Shown here one piece after another: positions 27,376-36,899 of a stretch of DNA of 64,000 nucleotides. Under the pieces are notes generated by a model. The model had not been told where the DNA came from. It did no database searches and worked only from the letters and a program-made list of their open reading frames with translations. The DNA comes from Brucepastera parasyntrophica (GTDB lineage Bacteria > Spirochaetota > Spirochaetia > Treponematales > Treponemataceae): NCBI RefSeq assembly GCF_022376835.1, contig NZ_CP084606.1, positions 1,234,501 to 1,298,500 on the forward strand, written 5' to 3'. Position 1 is the stretch's first letter. Every line of letters begins with the position of its first letter. The translations under genes and the position numbers were made by a program.

Positions 27376-27579
27376 TTACGCGACGGGTTTCGGCGCGGCT
27401 TCTTTTTGTTCAGGAATCGTGTCTCCGTATGCTGCATAATATTCTCTTATCGCGCCCATTGAAACGCGCATTGCCCGGCCCGGCTTGATTCCCTCCAGGT
27501 ATCCCATGTCAATCAGGTAGCGGATATGACGCGGCTTTTTTCCCATTATTTTTGCGGCTTCAAAAACAGTTAATAACAC
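27376..27579 (-). CDS. Small helix-turn-helix (excisionase-like) protein
   Basis: 67 residues from GTG 27579, chosen because AGGAGG lies eight bases upstream; a longer frame to 27615 would lack a site. Sequence: LTVFEAAKIMGKKPRHIRYLIDMGYLEGI, an HTH_17 fold with the same MGYLEGI/MGYIEAI turn as the 54-residue proteins nearby. It continues with a Pro/Glu/Ala tail. A third member of the HTH family in this island. Confidence 0.7.
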   Translation of the reverse strand: MLLTVFEAAKIMGKKPRHIRYLIDMGYLEGIKPGRAMRVSMGAIREYYAAYGDTIPEQKEAAPKPVA

Positions 27580-27648
27580 GGTATGTTCCTCCTGTTCATG
27601 TGTATAAGAATACATGAGGAATATACTGGTACTCTACATCTGATATAC

Positions 27649-27801
27649 GGCGCCGGCAAAAAAAAGCGGGTGTTCTGTATTTTTGAATTTTGCCTAAAAG
27701 GGCATGATTTAGGCATAAACAGGAAAAGACGCGGCAATGGCCATAAAGGCCGCTTCTACCCCTTTAAATTTCGCTTAAATGGGGGTGTTTTTGCCGGCAC
27801 C
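27649..27801. other. Possible structured RNA or DNA element closed by an 11-bp stem
   Basis: GCCGGCAAAAA (27652-27662) pairs exactly with 27788-27798. Inside are further hairpins: GCCTAAA with TTTAGGC (27692-27714), GCGGC/GCCGC or GGCC-ATAAA-GGCC (27731-27753), and ACCCC/GGGGT (27758-27786). The result is a multi-branch fold of about 150 bases. No gene is credible here. The rest of the 27580-27989 gap shows nothing definite. Confidence 0.4.
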
Positions 27802-27989
27802 GTGAATAGGGATTCATAATTTCTTTCGAACGCTTTTCGAACACCTTCTCGTGCCGCTCCGGGGCAAATAACCATACACCCGCACCCGCCATTATCAGAC
27901 CGCGTACTCACTCTCTTAACTCTTCCAGAGAAACACCTGTGTTTTAGCGTGTATGCTTATTTCAAGAACTACAATTACAGGAGGCTTTT

Positions 27990-28139
27990 GTGCTGACAAA
28001 GATTCTTAAATTATGCAAGGAAGGCATACACGGCCAACAGGGCACCGCAGTCCGTTCCGGCGATTTAATAGAAATGACTGAAACCTATGAATGTAAATCA
28101 GCCCTGGTAACAATTTGGCTGTATGATATGCCGAGGTAA
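27990..28139 (+). CDS. Small hypothetical protein
   Basis: 49 residues from GTG 27990, preceded by AGGAGG six bases upstream (MLTKILKLCKEGIHGQQGTAVR...IWLYDMPR). No known family. It ends three bases before the 54-residue HTH gene at 28143, so the three small genes 27990-28491 form one unit. Confidence 0.5.
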   Translation: MLTKILKLCKEGIHGQQGTAVRSGDLIEMTETYECKSALVTIWLYDMPR

Positions 28140-28142
28140 AGT

Positions 28143-28307
28143 ATGTTTTATACGGTTGGACAAACGGCAGCCTATTTACATCTGAAAACATACCAAGTGC
28201 AGTACCTTGTACTCATGGGATACATTGAAGCAATCAAAATAGGTAGAGTATGGAGAATTTGCCCTAAATCGGTAGGCGATTATGCTGAGCGACACTACAA
28301 AAAATAA
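28143..28307 (+). CDS. Small helix-turn-helix protein, copy 2 of the 54-residue type
   Basis: 54 residues, FYTVGQTAAYLHLKTYQVQYLVLMGYIEAIKIGRVWRI, ending in ERHYKK. HTH_17-like DNA-binding protein, paralogue of 27101-27265 on the other strand. It overlaps the start of the 69-residue HTH gene by 26 bases, the same as in copy 1. Confidence 0.65.
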   Translation: MFYTVGQTAAYLHLKTYQVQYLVLMGYIEAIKIGRVWRICPKSVGDYAERHYKK

Positions 28308-28491
28308 AATAAATTTGTTACCCGCAATTTTATCTATACAAGAAGTGGCCGACTTCTTTTCAGTTCATTACATGACCATATTCCGTATGATACAAAAAAA
28401 GAAAATAGACGCATACAAAGATGACGATGGTCAATGGTGCATACTCCGACAGGATATAAAAAAGTTTTGTTCCAGACAATCAAATCTATAA
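28282..28491 (+). CDS. Small helix-turn-helix (excisionase-like) protein, copy 2
   Basis: 69 residues, LSIQEVADFFSVHYMTIFRMIQKKKIDAYKDDDGQWCILRQDIKKFCSRQSNL in pattern, close to 26917-27126. Likely DNA-binding. It is the last gene before the large tail-like protein and may regulate it or take part in recombination of the island. Confidence 0.75.
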   Translation: MLSDTTKNKINLLPAILSIQEVADFFSVHYMTIFRMIQKKKIDAYKDDDGQWCILRQDIKKFCSRQSNL

Positions 28492-28612
28492 CTGCAAAAG
28501 AGAAAAAAATTGATATGGGGAAACAAAGCATCCAGATGCAACCGAAATGACCATATATGATATTGCAATAAAAGAACCACACTGACAAAACTTGATTTAA
28601 AAGGACAATGAG

Positions 28613-31600
28613 ATGGGAAAAAAAATCGAAATCACTTTTTATTTTTCGGCAGACGTCGTGACAGTTATTCCGTCTGCTTGTGTACTCACACGTTCCGCAT
28701 GCAATGATGCGCTGCAGCACGTCGAAGATTCAGTTGCGATAAAGATTCCGTATGACGCAGACCTTTTTGCACAGATTACCTCACATGAAGAATTTGCCGC
28801 GGTCGTAAAAGAAGATGACGTGATACAGTTTACCGGTACTATCAGTGCGGACACATCATGGGAAGATATGGGGAATCCTTATCCAATCGGGGACATTTCC
28901 CTTACCATAAAGGACTACACCTCACTGTTTTCAGTGAATACCGAATCTGAGCGGGTGTTCTTAAATACCGCACTTACTGACATCCTCACTGCCCTTTGTG
29001 ACGATCTACATATACAGATAGTCACTGATAATATTCCAGCAGTCATTCTGCCGGTTTTCGTAATGGCCGAGGGGACACAATATCTACAGACTATCGATGC
29101 CCTGTGTTATCAGTATCAGATTGCCTTCAGTTTCGATAATCTTGGACGCTGCCAGTTCTTTAACTTTGGAGAGATGCCATCTGTCCCGGACACTATCGAC
29201 GCTTCCACCATACTCAGCAAAGTTCAGGTCAAGAAATCAAAGAAAAAATATGATGCGGTAAAAATCGGATACAACACTTTATCGACGAAAGAAAACGAAC
29301 AGGTGTATTTTGAGTCTTTCGGCTATGATTCAAATAACGCTCCGACGCCGGTCGTAATTCAGCCGGGTGTATACTATCCCTTTGACGCCTCGCCGGTCAT
29401 AGAAGAAACGGAAGGCCAGGTTTATCAGTCCTTTGCCTCCGGATACGCGGAGACCATACGGAAATATAACGGTGAACTTGATTACCGACGGTCAAAAAAT
29501 ACTACGCTGCTGTACACACGGAATCACTATGTTGTCGAAGACTGGGAGGGAAGCCTTATTATAAACCGTACAGAGTTCGGGGCCCAGCGGGCGTCTGTCC
29601 GTTTTCTCAATAACGGAACGGTGGACGCGCGCCTCAGGCAGTTCGCAATCCGGGCGGATGTAATCTACCGGAACGAGATAGGATATGTTTCTGCTGGCAG
29701 CGGTAAGACAGACCGTCTTTTTTCTTCTGATGTCGAGTTTATTTATACCGCCGACCATGCTGAAGCCCTTGCCCGGACTCTGTACCGGTATGTGTCAAAG
29801 GGAAATTTTTCAATTACCTTTTCTACTGATAACCAAGAAATAGAACCAGGAACATTCGTGCACCTTGATATGGGTTTGTCTGGATTTATTGTTGATGTAC
29901 TGATTCTCTTATCCACCGTTGACGCCGCTACCGGGATTTACACATACAAAGCAATTTCTGTCCGCGCCGCCGCAGTTGATGTGTCGCGGTTCAAACTAAC
30001 ACAGACCGATGACTCAAAAGGAGAGAAAGGTGACAATGGTAATGACGGACAATCGCTGTCTGTCCTGTTCGCAAAGAATACGTCACTTACCACGCCTCCT
30101 TCATACACCGCTGACGCAGATAACCCTGGAGCCGCATGGACAATAGAACCGCCCGCATTGAATGAGGGCGAATATCTTTGGCAAATTACCTCGCGCTGGC
30201 AAGGAGAAGACCGGCTGACGGCCTGGAGTCCTGTCCGCCTGTCAGGGCCAAAGGGTGACGATGGAGCCACGGGAGCTACCGGTCCCCAGGGCGCACCGGC
30301 AGCTAAATATCTGTATACCGGCTATGCAACGGCAGGTACTAATCCCATAGTAACTATTATAAAAAATGACACCATAACGCAGGTTACCGCAAATACAAAT
30401 GATTTTTTTCTATGCACTTCCGGGGCCGGGGCGGGACACACAATCGGATCATTATACCAGTGGAATGGCTCTGTCTGGGCGATAACAACAGATACTGACA
30501 AGGCAATGGTCTCAGCCGCAGATGCGCTCGAATTATCGCGGGCAAATCCGGAGACCGACATACAGGCCGCAAGTATTTTTCTGGGGAAATGGTTCCTTTT
30601 TCAGAAAACAGTTTCTTCCATCCCCCGTTCTGTACCTCAGGCAGGAGATCAGCTTATCTATATGGGCCTCGATCCCCGTAAGGAGGATCCCTTAAATTAT
30701 GAGTTTGCCATAAAGGAACTGGTATCAAAAAATGGCAGCATAGAATCATGGCTCACACATTTTATAACCGAACGCGTAAAAGAAGCCTTTAATATTGTTG
30801 TCACCGGCGGCGTATATGCTTCCCGAGGATTTTATGCCGGGAATGTATATGACTGGCAGGAGCTTATGTCGAACCCCGGATCTGATCCTGCAGCTTCCAT
30901 TACTGGATTAAATCCCTATGCGTATATTGAAACAGGAACAATGCTTATCCCGTATCGGGGCGGTGAAATTACTTCGCAGGCTCATTACACGAACGATGGT
31001 GTATATTTTAATCCCATTATGAAAAACGGAAGTCCGCTTACAATACTTGATATCACGTATGGGGATGGCGCTATTGTCTGTGCGCTTGCCGGCGCCGGGC
31101 TTTTACGAATTACTACAGATGAGGGCGCAAGCTGGAGTGAAGTATACGGGCTACCGTCTTCTGTTTTTATCGGCAAGGTTGCCTTTGACGGTGGACATTT
31201 TGTATGTCTTCCTGCGGCGTTTTCAACTTCATCTCTGGTTGGCTATACAACAGCAGATTCTATTTTAACCTGGAGCCAGAATGGAAATAATGGCGGCGCG
31301 TATGCTGCAAAGTTTTTATGCGGCGGTAACGGAATTTTCCTTGCCTTCGCGGCTGACGGACGCATTTGGATATGTACCGACAGGAAAAACTTTACCTATT
31401 TGCGTACGATTAATAAAAGTATTCTTTCAGCGCAATTTTATGACGGTAAGTTTTTGCTTGCCTGCGGTGATGGCTGTTTTTATACTACAACCGGCAGCGA
31501 TCTTGTAGATGTTACCCCAAGGGCAGGACTTTCATATATCTTCTTTTCAGGAAATGACGGCGTGTATTGTGCGGGAACCAGCAATGTATACACAGACAGC

Positions 31601-32266
31601 GGCTTTGTGTTTTGTACGGAAATACTTGCCAGGTCGTCATGGACATACAGCTTTGACCTGCTGGATTATAATAAAAATGTTGTGGGAAATTCTGTAACCA
31701 GAGTAATCAGCTGCGTCGCGCGTTCCAGGCTTTTCAAAAAGACGATCGCGTTCCTTTCCGGCCAGGGCATAAGTGATTATAATTACATAACCTATGAAGC
31801 AAAATACCAGAATATTGCCGATTATTCAGGAGTATGGGTACCTTTCGATATGGTCATAGAAGCTGTGACTACAAATCCCACAAAAGGGGGTGTTGTAGAA
31901 AGTAACGCACAGAAACGCCTGGTCGGTAAAGAATTATCACTGGTATATAACTACAAACAAAGTTCCTCCGGAGCTGCCGGCAGCGGGGATTACCTGTTAA
32001 AACTTCCGGATAACCTGAGAATAGATACAAGAATACACCCGATTAATGCGTTAGTCGGGGTTGGATATCTTTCAACGAATGCAAATGAGACCGGAAGCAA
32101 TACACGAATTGCACATGCTCGTGTATACAATAACCAATACCTAAAGATATCCTATAACATAGCAGACTCATCATCCGGAGCTATGTATTATTGGGGGAGC
32201 GGGAGGTATCAGCTATCGACGGCAAATATCACCATGCGGATGAAGGCAACGTTGACCGTTTTATGA
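28613..32266 (+). CDS. Phage-tail-like receptor-binding protein with collagen-like and Asp-box regions
   Basis: 1217 residues. About 1-460: beta-rich region that resembles phage tail hub/host-specificity proteins (weak, by pattern). About 465-485 and 545-565: collagen-like Gly-X-Y stretches (GEKGDNGND, GPKGDDGATGATGPQG). Later: propeller-like repeats with an Asp-box (TTDEGASWSEV). The C-terminus (NAQKRLVGKELSLVYNYKQSS...) is compact and glycine/serine-rich. No signal peptide. It would bind a surface ligand as part of a particle, yet no capsid, sheath, baseplate or terminase genes are near. RBS is weak (AAAGGACA). The gene is the main cargo of the island. Confidence 0.65.
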   Translation: MGKKIEITFYFSADVVTVIPSACVLTRSACNDALQHVEDSVAIKIPYDADLFAQITSHEEFAAVVKEDDVIQFTGTISADTSWEDMGNPYPIGDISLTIKDYTSLFSVNTESERVFLNTALTDILTALCDDLHIQIVTDNIPAVILPVFVMAEGTQYLQTIDALCYQYQIAFSFDNLGRCQFFNFGEMPSVPDTIDASTILSKVQVKKSKKKYDAVKIGYNTLSTKENEQVYFESFGYDSNNAPTPVVIQPGVYYPFDASPVIEETEGQVYQSFASGYAETIRKYNGELDYRRSKNTTLLYTRNHYVVEDWEGSLIINRTEFGAQRASVRFLNNGTVDARLRQFAIRADVIYRNEIGYVSAGSGKTDRLFSSDVEFIYTADHAEALARTLYRYVSKGNFSITFSTDNQEIEPGTFVHLDMGLSGFIVDVLILLSTVDAATGIYTYKAISVRAAAVDVSRFKLTQTDDSKGEKGDNGNDGQSLSVLFAKNTSLTTPPSYTADADNPGAAWTIEPPALNEGEYLWQITSRWQGEDRLTAWSPVRLSGPKGDDGATGATGPQGAPAAKYLYTGYATAGTNPIVTIIKNDTITQVTANTNDFFLCTSGAGAGHTIGSLYQWNGSVWAITTDTDKAMVSAADALELSRANPETDIQAASIFLGKWFLFQKTVSSIPRSVPQAGDQLIYMGLDPRKEDPLNYEFAIKELVSKNGSIESWLTHFITERVKEAFNIVVTGGVYASRGFYAGNVYDWQELMSNPGSDPAASITGLNPYAYIETGTMLIPYRGGEITSQAHYTNDGVYFNPIMKNGSPLTILDITYGDGAIVCALAGAGLLRITTDEGASWSEVYGLPSSVFIGKVAFDGGHFVCLPAAFSTSSLVGYTTADSILTWSQNGNNGGAYAAKFLCGGNGIFLAFAADGRIWICTDRKNFTYLRTINKSILSAQFYDGKFLLACGDGCFYTTTGSDLVDVTPRAGLSYIFFSGNDGVYCAGTSNVYTDSGFVFCTEILARSSWTYSFDLLDYNKNVVGNSVTRVISCVARSRLFKKTIAFLSGQGISDYNYITYEAKYQNIADYSGVWVPFDMVIEAVTTNPTKGGVVESNAQKRLVGKELSLVYNYKQSSSGAAGSGDYLLKLPDNLRIDTRIHPINALVGVGYLSTNANETGSNTRIAHARVYNNQYLKISYNIADSSSGAMYYWGSGRYQLSTANITMRMKATLTVL

Positions 32267-32306
32267 GGGTTTACTTGTGCATGTGAAAAAAAGGAGGATG
32301 CGTGAT

Positions 32307-32486
32307 ATGGATATGCGATGTAAAATATTCCGGTATAAGTTAGAACAGTATGTTTTAGATTTATATTTCAATAAAAGAAAAACATTAACTGAAATTGAAT
32401 CGCTTATACGAACTAAAAAGAAAAAGAATGTAAGCAGGGAATCCGTGAGACGGTTTATCAATATGCAAAAACAGGAAAAAGTATGA
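32307..32486 (+). CDS. Small basic protein with helix-turn-helix-like sequence
   Basis: 59 residues from ATG 32307, chosen because AGGAGG lies nine bases upstream. YKLEQYVLDLYFNKRKTLTEIESLIRTKKKKNVSRESVRRFI looks like a resolvase or terminase-small-subunit HTH; no exact family. It follows the tail-like gene by 40 bases and probably belongs to the island. Confidence 0.5.
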   Translation: MDMRCKIFRYKLEQYVLDLYFNKRKTLTEIESLIRTKKKKNVSRESVRRFINMQKQEKV

Positions 32487-32897
32487 TTTTTCTGCATGAT
32501 ATTACAGGCTATAACATGATATAACAAGGAAAAAATGTCAGTTTTTGTCAAACTCCATGATTATTTTTGTCATTCTTCGGGGCGCGTTACATCCAGCGCC
32601 GGGAAACAGCGGGACGATAACTGCGGTACAGGCTGAATAATTGTTTGTCCGTTTTTCCCTGCATGGCCGGAGCGTTAATTTTCAAACAGGAATCAGCCTT
32701 TTCACAGGACAGAAATCCGGTATGGCGCGGAAATTTCCAAATCCGGCCGGAATATGGATGTCCGGCCGCCAGGGAAAGAAAGGACCGCATTCAGCCATAT
32801 AACGGGAAAGCGTCTGAAATAAGGAACATTTCCATAAAGAAGAATTGCCGAACAGGCAAATATTATCTATACTTTAACAAATGAAGCGGAGGAATCT
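32487..32897. other. Gap without recognised features
   Basis: Between the island and the htrA-like gene. A 79-residue open frame (32645-32884) has no ribosome site and no protein-like pattern. The right edge of the island probably lies here, but I found no att-type direct repeat with the 24.2-kb side. Confidence 0.4.
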
Positions 32898-34129
32898 ATG
32901 CGTTTATACAGCAGAAGTCAGGTATTTGGCATAATTGCATTAGTCGTTGCCGTTCTTTGCATTGTCTTTTTTGTAGTCGATAAAACAAATATTTTGAATT
33001 CTCCGGCAATAATGCAAACACCGGGCAGACGGAAACCTGGAACCAGGGCAGCAGTGAACCCGAGCCTTTTATTTTTAACTCGACGCCGGTATCTGTCCCC
33101 GTGCTGGATAATTCAGGATATACCATTGAAGAAATCCAGAATATTACCGTATATGAACAGGCGAATGAAGCTGTTGTAAATATCACGACGGAAACAGTCG
33201 GAATAAACTGGTTTCTTGAACCGGTCCCGCAGGAAGGCGGATCGGGTTCAGGGTCCATTATTGACAACCGGGGCTATGTAGTAACAAACTGCCATGTTAT
33301 CAGCGATGCGGTAAAAATATATATATCGCTGTCTGACGGAAGCCAGTATGAAGGGAAAGTTATAGGTGTTGATAAGGAAAATGATATAGCGGTCCTGAAA
33401 TTCGATCCGCCGAATAACACTGCCCTTAAGACTATCCCCTTCGGGGATTCCTCCGCGCTGAAAGTCGGGCAGAAAGTAATGGCCATAGGAAATCCGTTCG
33501 GGCTGGACCGCACCCTGACAACAGGAATAGTTTCCGCGCTGGGGCGGCCGATAAAAATAGAGGCCAATACTATAATAAAAGATATGATCCAGACTGATAC
33601 CGCCATCAATCCCGGAAATTCAGGAGGGCCGCTTCTTGATACGCAGGGAAGAATGATAGGCATAAACACCATGATTTATTCAACTTCGGGGAGCTCCGCG
33701 GGAATCGGATTTGCGATCCCGGTTAACACGGCTAAACGGGTCGTCGCGGAAATTATCCAGCACGGAAAAGTCATAAGAGGTTCCATTGATGCGGAACTTG
33801 TACAGCTTAATAATTCGATTGCGAACTACGCGAAACTTTCAACCAATAAGGGACTGCTGGTATCCCGGGTCGTACCCGGAAGCAATGCCGAAAAGGCAGG
33901 ACTTAAGGGCGGCACGGAGGCGGTAAGATACGGATCATTCCGGAACAGTTCGGTCATTTACCTGGGAGGGGATATAATTATTTCCATTGCGGGGCAAAAT
34001 ATCGAAAGCCTCACCGACTATTATTCGGCGCTCGAATCACGCAAGCCGGGAGAAGTTGTCCCTGTTATTGTCTTGAGGGGCAAGCAGCAGGTGACGCTGA
34101 ACGTAACACTGGCGGAACGGACCAAGTAA
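32898..34129 (+). CDS. HtrA/DegP-type periplasmic serine protease (one frame break)
   Basis: Repaired length about 410 residues. The N-terminus (RSQVFGIIALVVAVLCIVFFVVD) is a membrane anchor or signal. The trypsin-like domain has the catalytic triad: His in TNCHVISDA, Asp in ENDIAVLKFD, Ser in NPGNSGGPLLD. One PDZ domain follows (GLLVSRVVPGSNAEKAGLKGG...DIIISIAGQ). The frame is lost near an A4 run at 32982-32985; one more A joins VVDK to the NKYFEFSGNNA reading, which leads smoothly into the protease. Protein quality control in the periplasm. It precedes uvrB by 19 bases. Confidence 0.88.
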
Positions 34130-34148
34130 TCTGCAGAGAGGATAATGC

Positions 34149-36137
34149 ATGAGACCTTTTCAAGTTATCTCCGAATACGAACCTTCCGGAGATCAGCCTG
34201 AAGCAATTAAGAGTCTGGTAGGCGGACTCGCGCGCGGCGACCGTTTCCAGACGCTGAAAGGTGTTACCGGTTCCGGAAAAACATTTACCATGGCAAAAAT
34301 TATCGAGTCTGTCCAGAAACCGACCCTGGTAATCAGCCATAATAAAACGCTGGCAGCGCAATTATACCGGGAATTCAAAAGCTTTTTTCCGGATAACGCG
34401 GTCGAATACTTTGTTTCGTATTACGATTATTATCAGCCCGAAGCCTATGTTCCGGCGAGGGATTTGTACATAGAAAAGGACGCTTCAATAAACGATGAAA
34501 TAGACCGCATGCGGCTTTCAGCAACATTCAGCCTGATGGAACGCCGGGATGTTATCGTTGTTTCAACTGTTTCCTGCATTTACGGGCTCGGTCTGCCGGA
34601 ATCATACCGGGACATGCGTATCCATATTGAAAAAGGAATGTCGGTCGATCCTGCCGAGTTAAAAAAGAAACTTATCTCGCTTCAGTATGAAAGAAATGAC
34701 GCTGTTCTTGAACGCGGACGCTTCCGTTCCCGCGGCGATGTTCTGGAAATTTTTCCGGCTTATATGGAAGAAGCCTACCGCATTGAATTCGACTGGGAAG
34801 AAATAACGCGGATCAGGAAATTTAATCCTATATCCGGCGATATGATAATGGAATTTGACGAACTTTCAATTTATCCCGCCAAACATTTTGTTCTTCCCGA
34901 AAACGCTATTCCCAACGCGCTCGGAAGAATCCGGACACAGCTTGAAGATCAGCTTGCTTTTTTCAAAAGCCAGGGGAAAATCGTGGAAGCTGAAAGACTG
35001 AAAACCCGCACGGAATATGATATGGAAATGCTCGCGGAAATGGGCTACTGTCCGGGAATTGAAAACTATTCGGCCCCAATAGCCGACCGCCTGCCGGGAG
35101 AACCGCCGGCGACACTGTTTCATTATTTTCCCGGGGATTTCCTTCTTTTCATGGACGAAAGCCATGTAACATTTCCCCAGATCGGTGCAATGTACGAAGG
35201 CGACCGCTCACGCAAACAGAATCTTGTAGACTTCGGATTCAGACTTCCCTGCGCGCTTGATAACCGTCCCCTGAAACTCAATGAATTCGAATCCATGCTG
35301 AATCAGGTAATATTCGTTTCCGCTACTCCGCGGGAGACAGAACTGAAACGGTCCTCACAGATTGTTGAACAGGTTATCCGCCCGACGGGACTTATTGATC
35401 CTCTTATAGAAGTCAGGCCGAGCGAAGGACAGATGGAAAACATTTATCAGGAAGTAAAAAAGCGGATAGAGAAAAACGAGCGCAGTCTCATTTTAACGCT
35501 GACAAAACGCATGGCCGAAGACCTGACCGATTATCTGGCGGGACTCGGCCTGAAAGTAAAATATATTCATTCCGAAGTGGAGACAATTGAGCGGGTTGAA
35601 ATACTGAAGGGGCTGCGCAGCGGGGAATTTGATATTCTCGTGGGAATCAATCTTCTCCGTGAAGGTATTGATCTGCCCGAAGTTTCCTTCATAGGTATTC
35701 TCGACGCCGACAAGATAGGCTTTCTGCGTTCGGCGACCAGTCTTATTCAGATTATAGGCCGCGCCGCGAGAAATGAAAACGGCATGGTTGTCATGTACTG
35801 CGACCGTATGAGCGACGCCATGCAGACGGCCATTGACGAAACCTCGCGCAGACGGAAAATCCAGGAAGAATGGAATACAGCCCATAATATCACCCCGACG
35901 ACTATTAAAAAGGCAGTGAATGATATTCTGGTACGGGAAAATGAACTGAAAAAAGAAGCCGCGGAAACGGAATCCTCCGTGCTTGTTAACAGTTTCAATT
36001 TATTTATCCCGGCCGAGCGCAAAAAACTGATTAAAGCCCTTGAAAAGGAAATGAATGAATACGCCGAAATGCTTCAGTTCGAAGAAGCCGCGGTTATCCG
36101 TGATAAAATCCTGGAAATAAAGCGGATGGGAGAATAA
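34149..36137 (+). CDS. uvrB: Excinuclease ABC subunit B
   Basis: 662 residues, full length. Helicase-like damage-verification subunit of nucleotide excision repair. Walker A GVTGSGKTFTMA, the beta-hairpin YYDYYQPEAYVP, DEPATLFHYFPGD-like region with DESHVT, VSATPRETEL, and helicase motif VI QIIGRAARN. The C-terminal UVR domain (about 620-660, FEEAAVIRDKI) binds UvrC. It shares a transcript direction with the htrA-like gene. Confidence 0.97.
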   Translation: MRPFQVISEYEPSGDQPEAIKSLVGGLARGDRFQTLKGVTGSGKTFTMAKIIESVQKPTLVISHNKTLAAQLYREFKSFFPDNAVEYFVSYYDYYQPEAYVPARDLYIEKDASINDEIDRMRLSATFSLMERRDVIVVSTVSCIYGLGLPESYRDMRIHIEKGMSVDPAELKKKLISLQYERNDAVLERGRFRSRGDVLEIFPAYMEEAYRIEFDWEEITRIRKFNPISGDMIMEFDELSIYPAKHFVLPENAIPNALGRIRTQLEDQLAFFKSQGKIVEAERLKTRTEYDMEMLAEMGYCPGIENYSAPIADRLPGEPPATLFHYFPGDFLLFMDESHVTFPQIGAMYEGDRSRKQNLVDFGFRLPCALDNRPLKLNEFESMLNQVIFVSATPRETELKRSSQIVEQVIRPTGLIDPLIEVRPSEGQMENIYQEVKKRIEKNERSLILTLTKRMAEDLTDYLAGLGLKVKYIHSEVETIERVEILKGLRSGEFDILVGINLLREGIDLPEVSFIGILDADKIGFLRSATSLIQIIGRAARNENGMVVMYCDRMSDAMQTAIDETSRRRKIQEEWNTAHNITPTTIKKAVNDILVRENELKKEAAETESSVLVNSFNLFIPAERKKLIKALEKEMNEYAEMLQFEEAAVIRDKILEIKRMGE

Positions 36138-36146
36138 GAACAGGGG

Positions 36147-36776
36147 CTACTCAAGTATCCGGCTTAAAAGCACATCAAATTCGCCCATTGACATTTCACC
36201 GTCGAGCAGTTTTCTGATTGCTGACTGAATTGGGGCGGGAAAACTTTTCCAGTATACGGAAGTCCAGTCGCCTATGGAATCGCGCAGCAGGGATTCATCG
36301 TTCAGGCTCATCTGACCAAGGCTGTACGCTATAAACTGGTATACCATTTCCTGCATGGCATCGGAAGGGATACCGTTAATAAGACCCTTATGGGCCAGGC
36401 CCAGATATTTGTCCGAATTCTGCCCGGGAACAATTGCGTTCCGCAGGGTATCACCGTCCGGCATCCATTCATCCATCAGTTCCGCCATCTGCTCCCGGGT
36501 TAATTCAGGAGCCTCCCTCTGGAGCATATCCGAAATCATATTCCGCACGGTATTCCGCACACCGTCCATACTGTTGTCTATTGACCGCTGCACCGCATCG
36601 CTCATCTCACGGGCGGCCCGGGCGGGATCAAGGGATATGATTCCGCTGGAAGCAGTCAGGTCCCGCCGCCGGCGTTCAACAGCGGCTTCCAGAGCGTCAA
36701 TTTCCCGCAAACCGGCATGGTTGAGAATATAATCAAGGACTGTCATAAGATTAATGTCGTTTTTTTTACCAGGCAT
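36147..36776 (-). CDS. Hypothetical protein, helical
   Basis: 209 residues, MPGKKNDINLMTVLDYILNHAGLREIDALEAAVERRRRDL at the start. Nearly all helix by composition, Met- and Asp-rich, no signal or membrane segment. I recognise no family. It ends ten bases after uvrB on the opposite strand and stands alone. Possibly a conserved spirochaete protein; that is a guess. Confidence 0.6.
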   Translation of the reverse strand: MPGKKNDINLMTVLDYILNHAGLREIDALEAAVERRRRDLTASSGIISLDPARAAREMSDAVQRSIDNSMDGVRNTVRNMISDMLQREAPELTREQMAELMDEWMPDGDTLRNAIVPGQNSDKYLGLAHKGLINGIPSDAMQEMVYQFIAYSLGQMSLNDESLLRDSIGDWTSVYWKSFPAPIQSAIRKLLDGEMSMGEFDVLLSRILE

Positions 36777-36899
36777 CCTGATTTCAGCATACAGCCGATT
36801 TCCGATTTAAGCAAGATTACCGTCTTTCCGGGAAGAATCGGCGGCCTGTATTAACCGTACTTGACCTTCGGGCTTTCCGGAATTATGCTGATACTTCAA

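Noticed and set aside
32645..32884. 79-residue frame before the htrA-like gene
   Set aside because: No ribosome site, no family pattern, and it sits in an upstream region.
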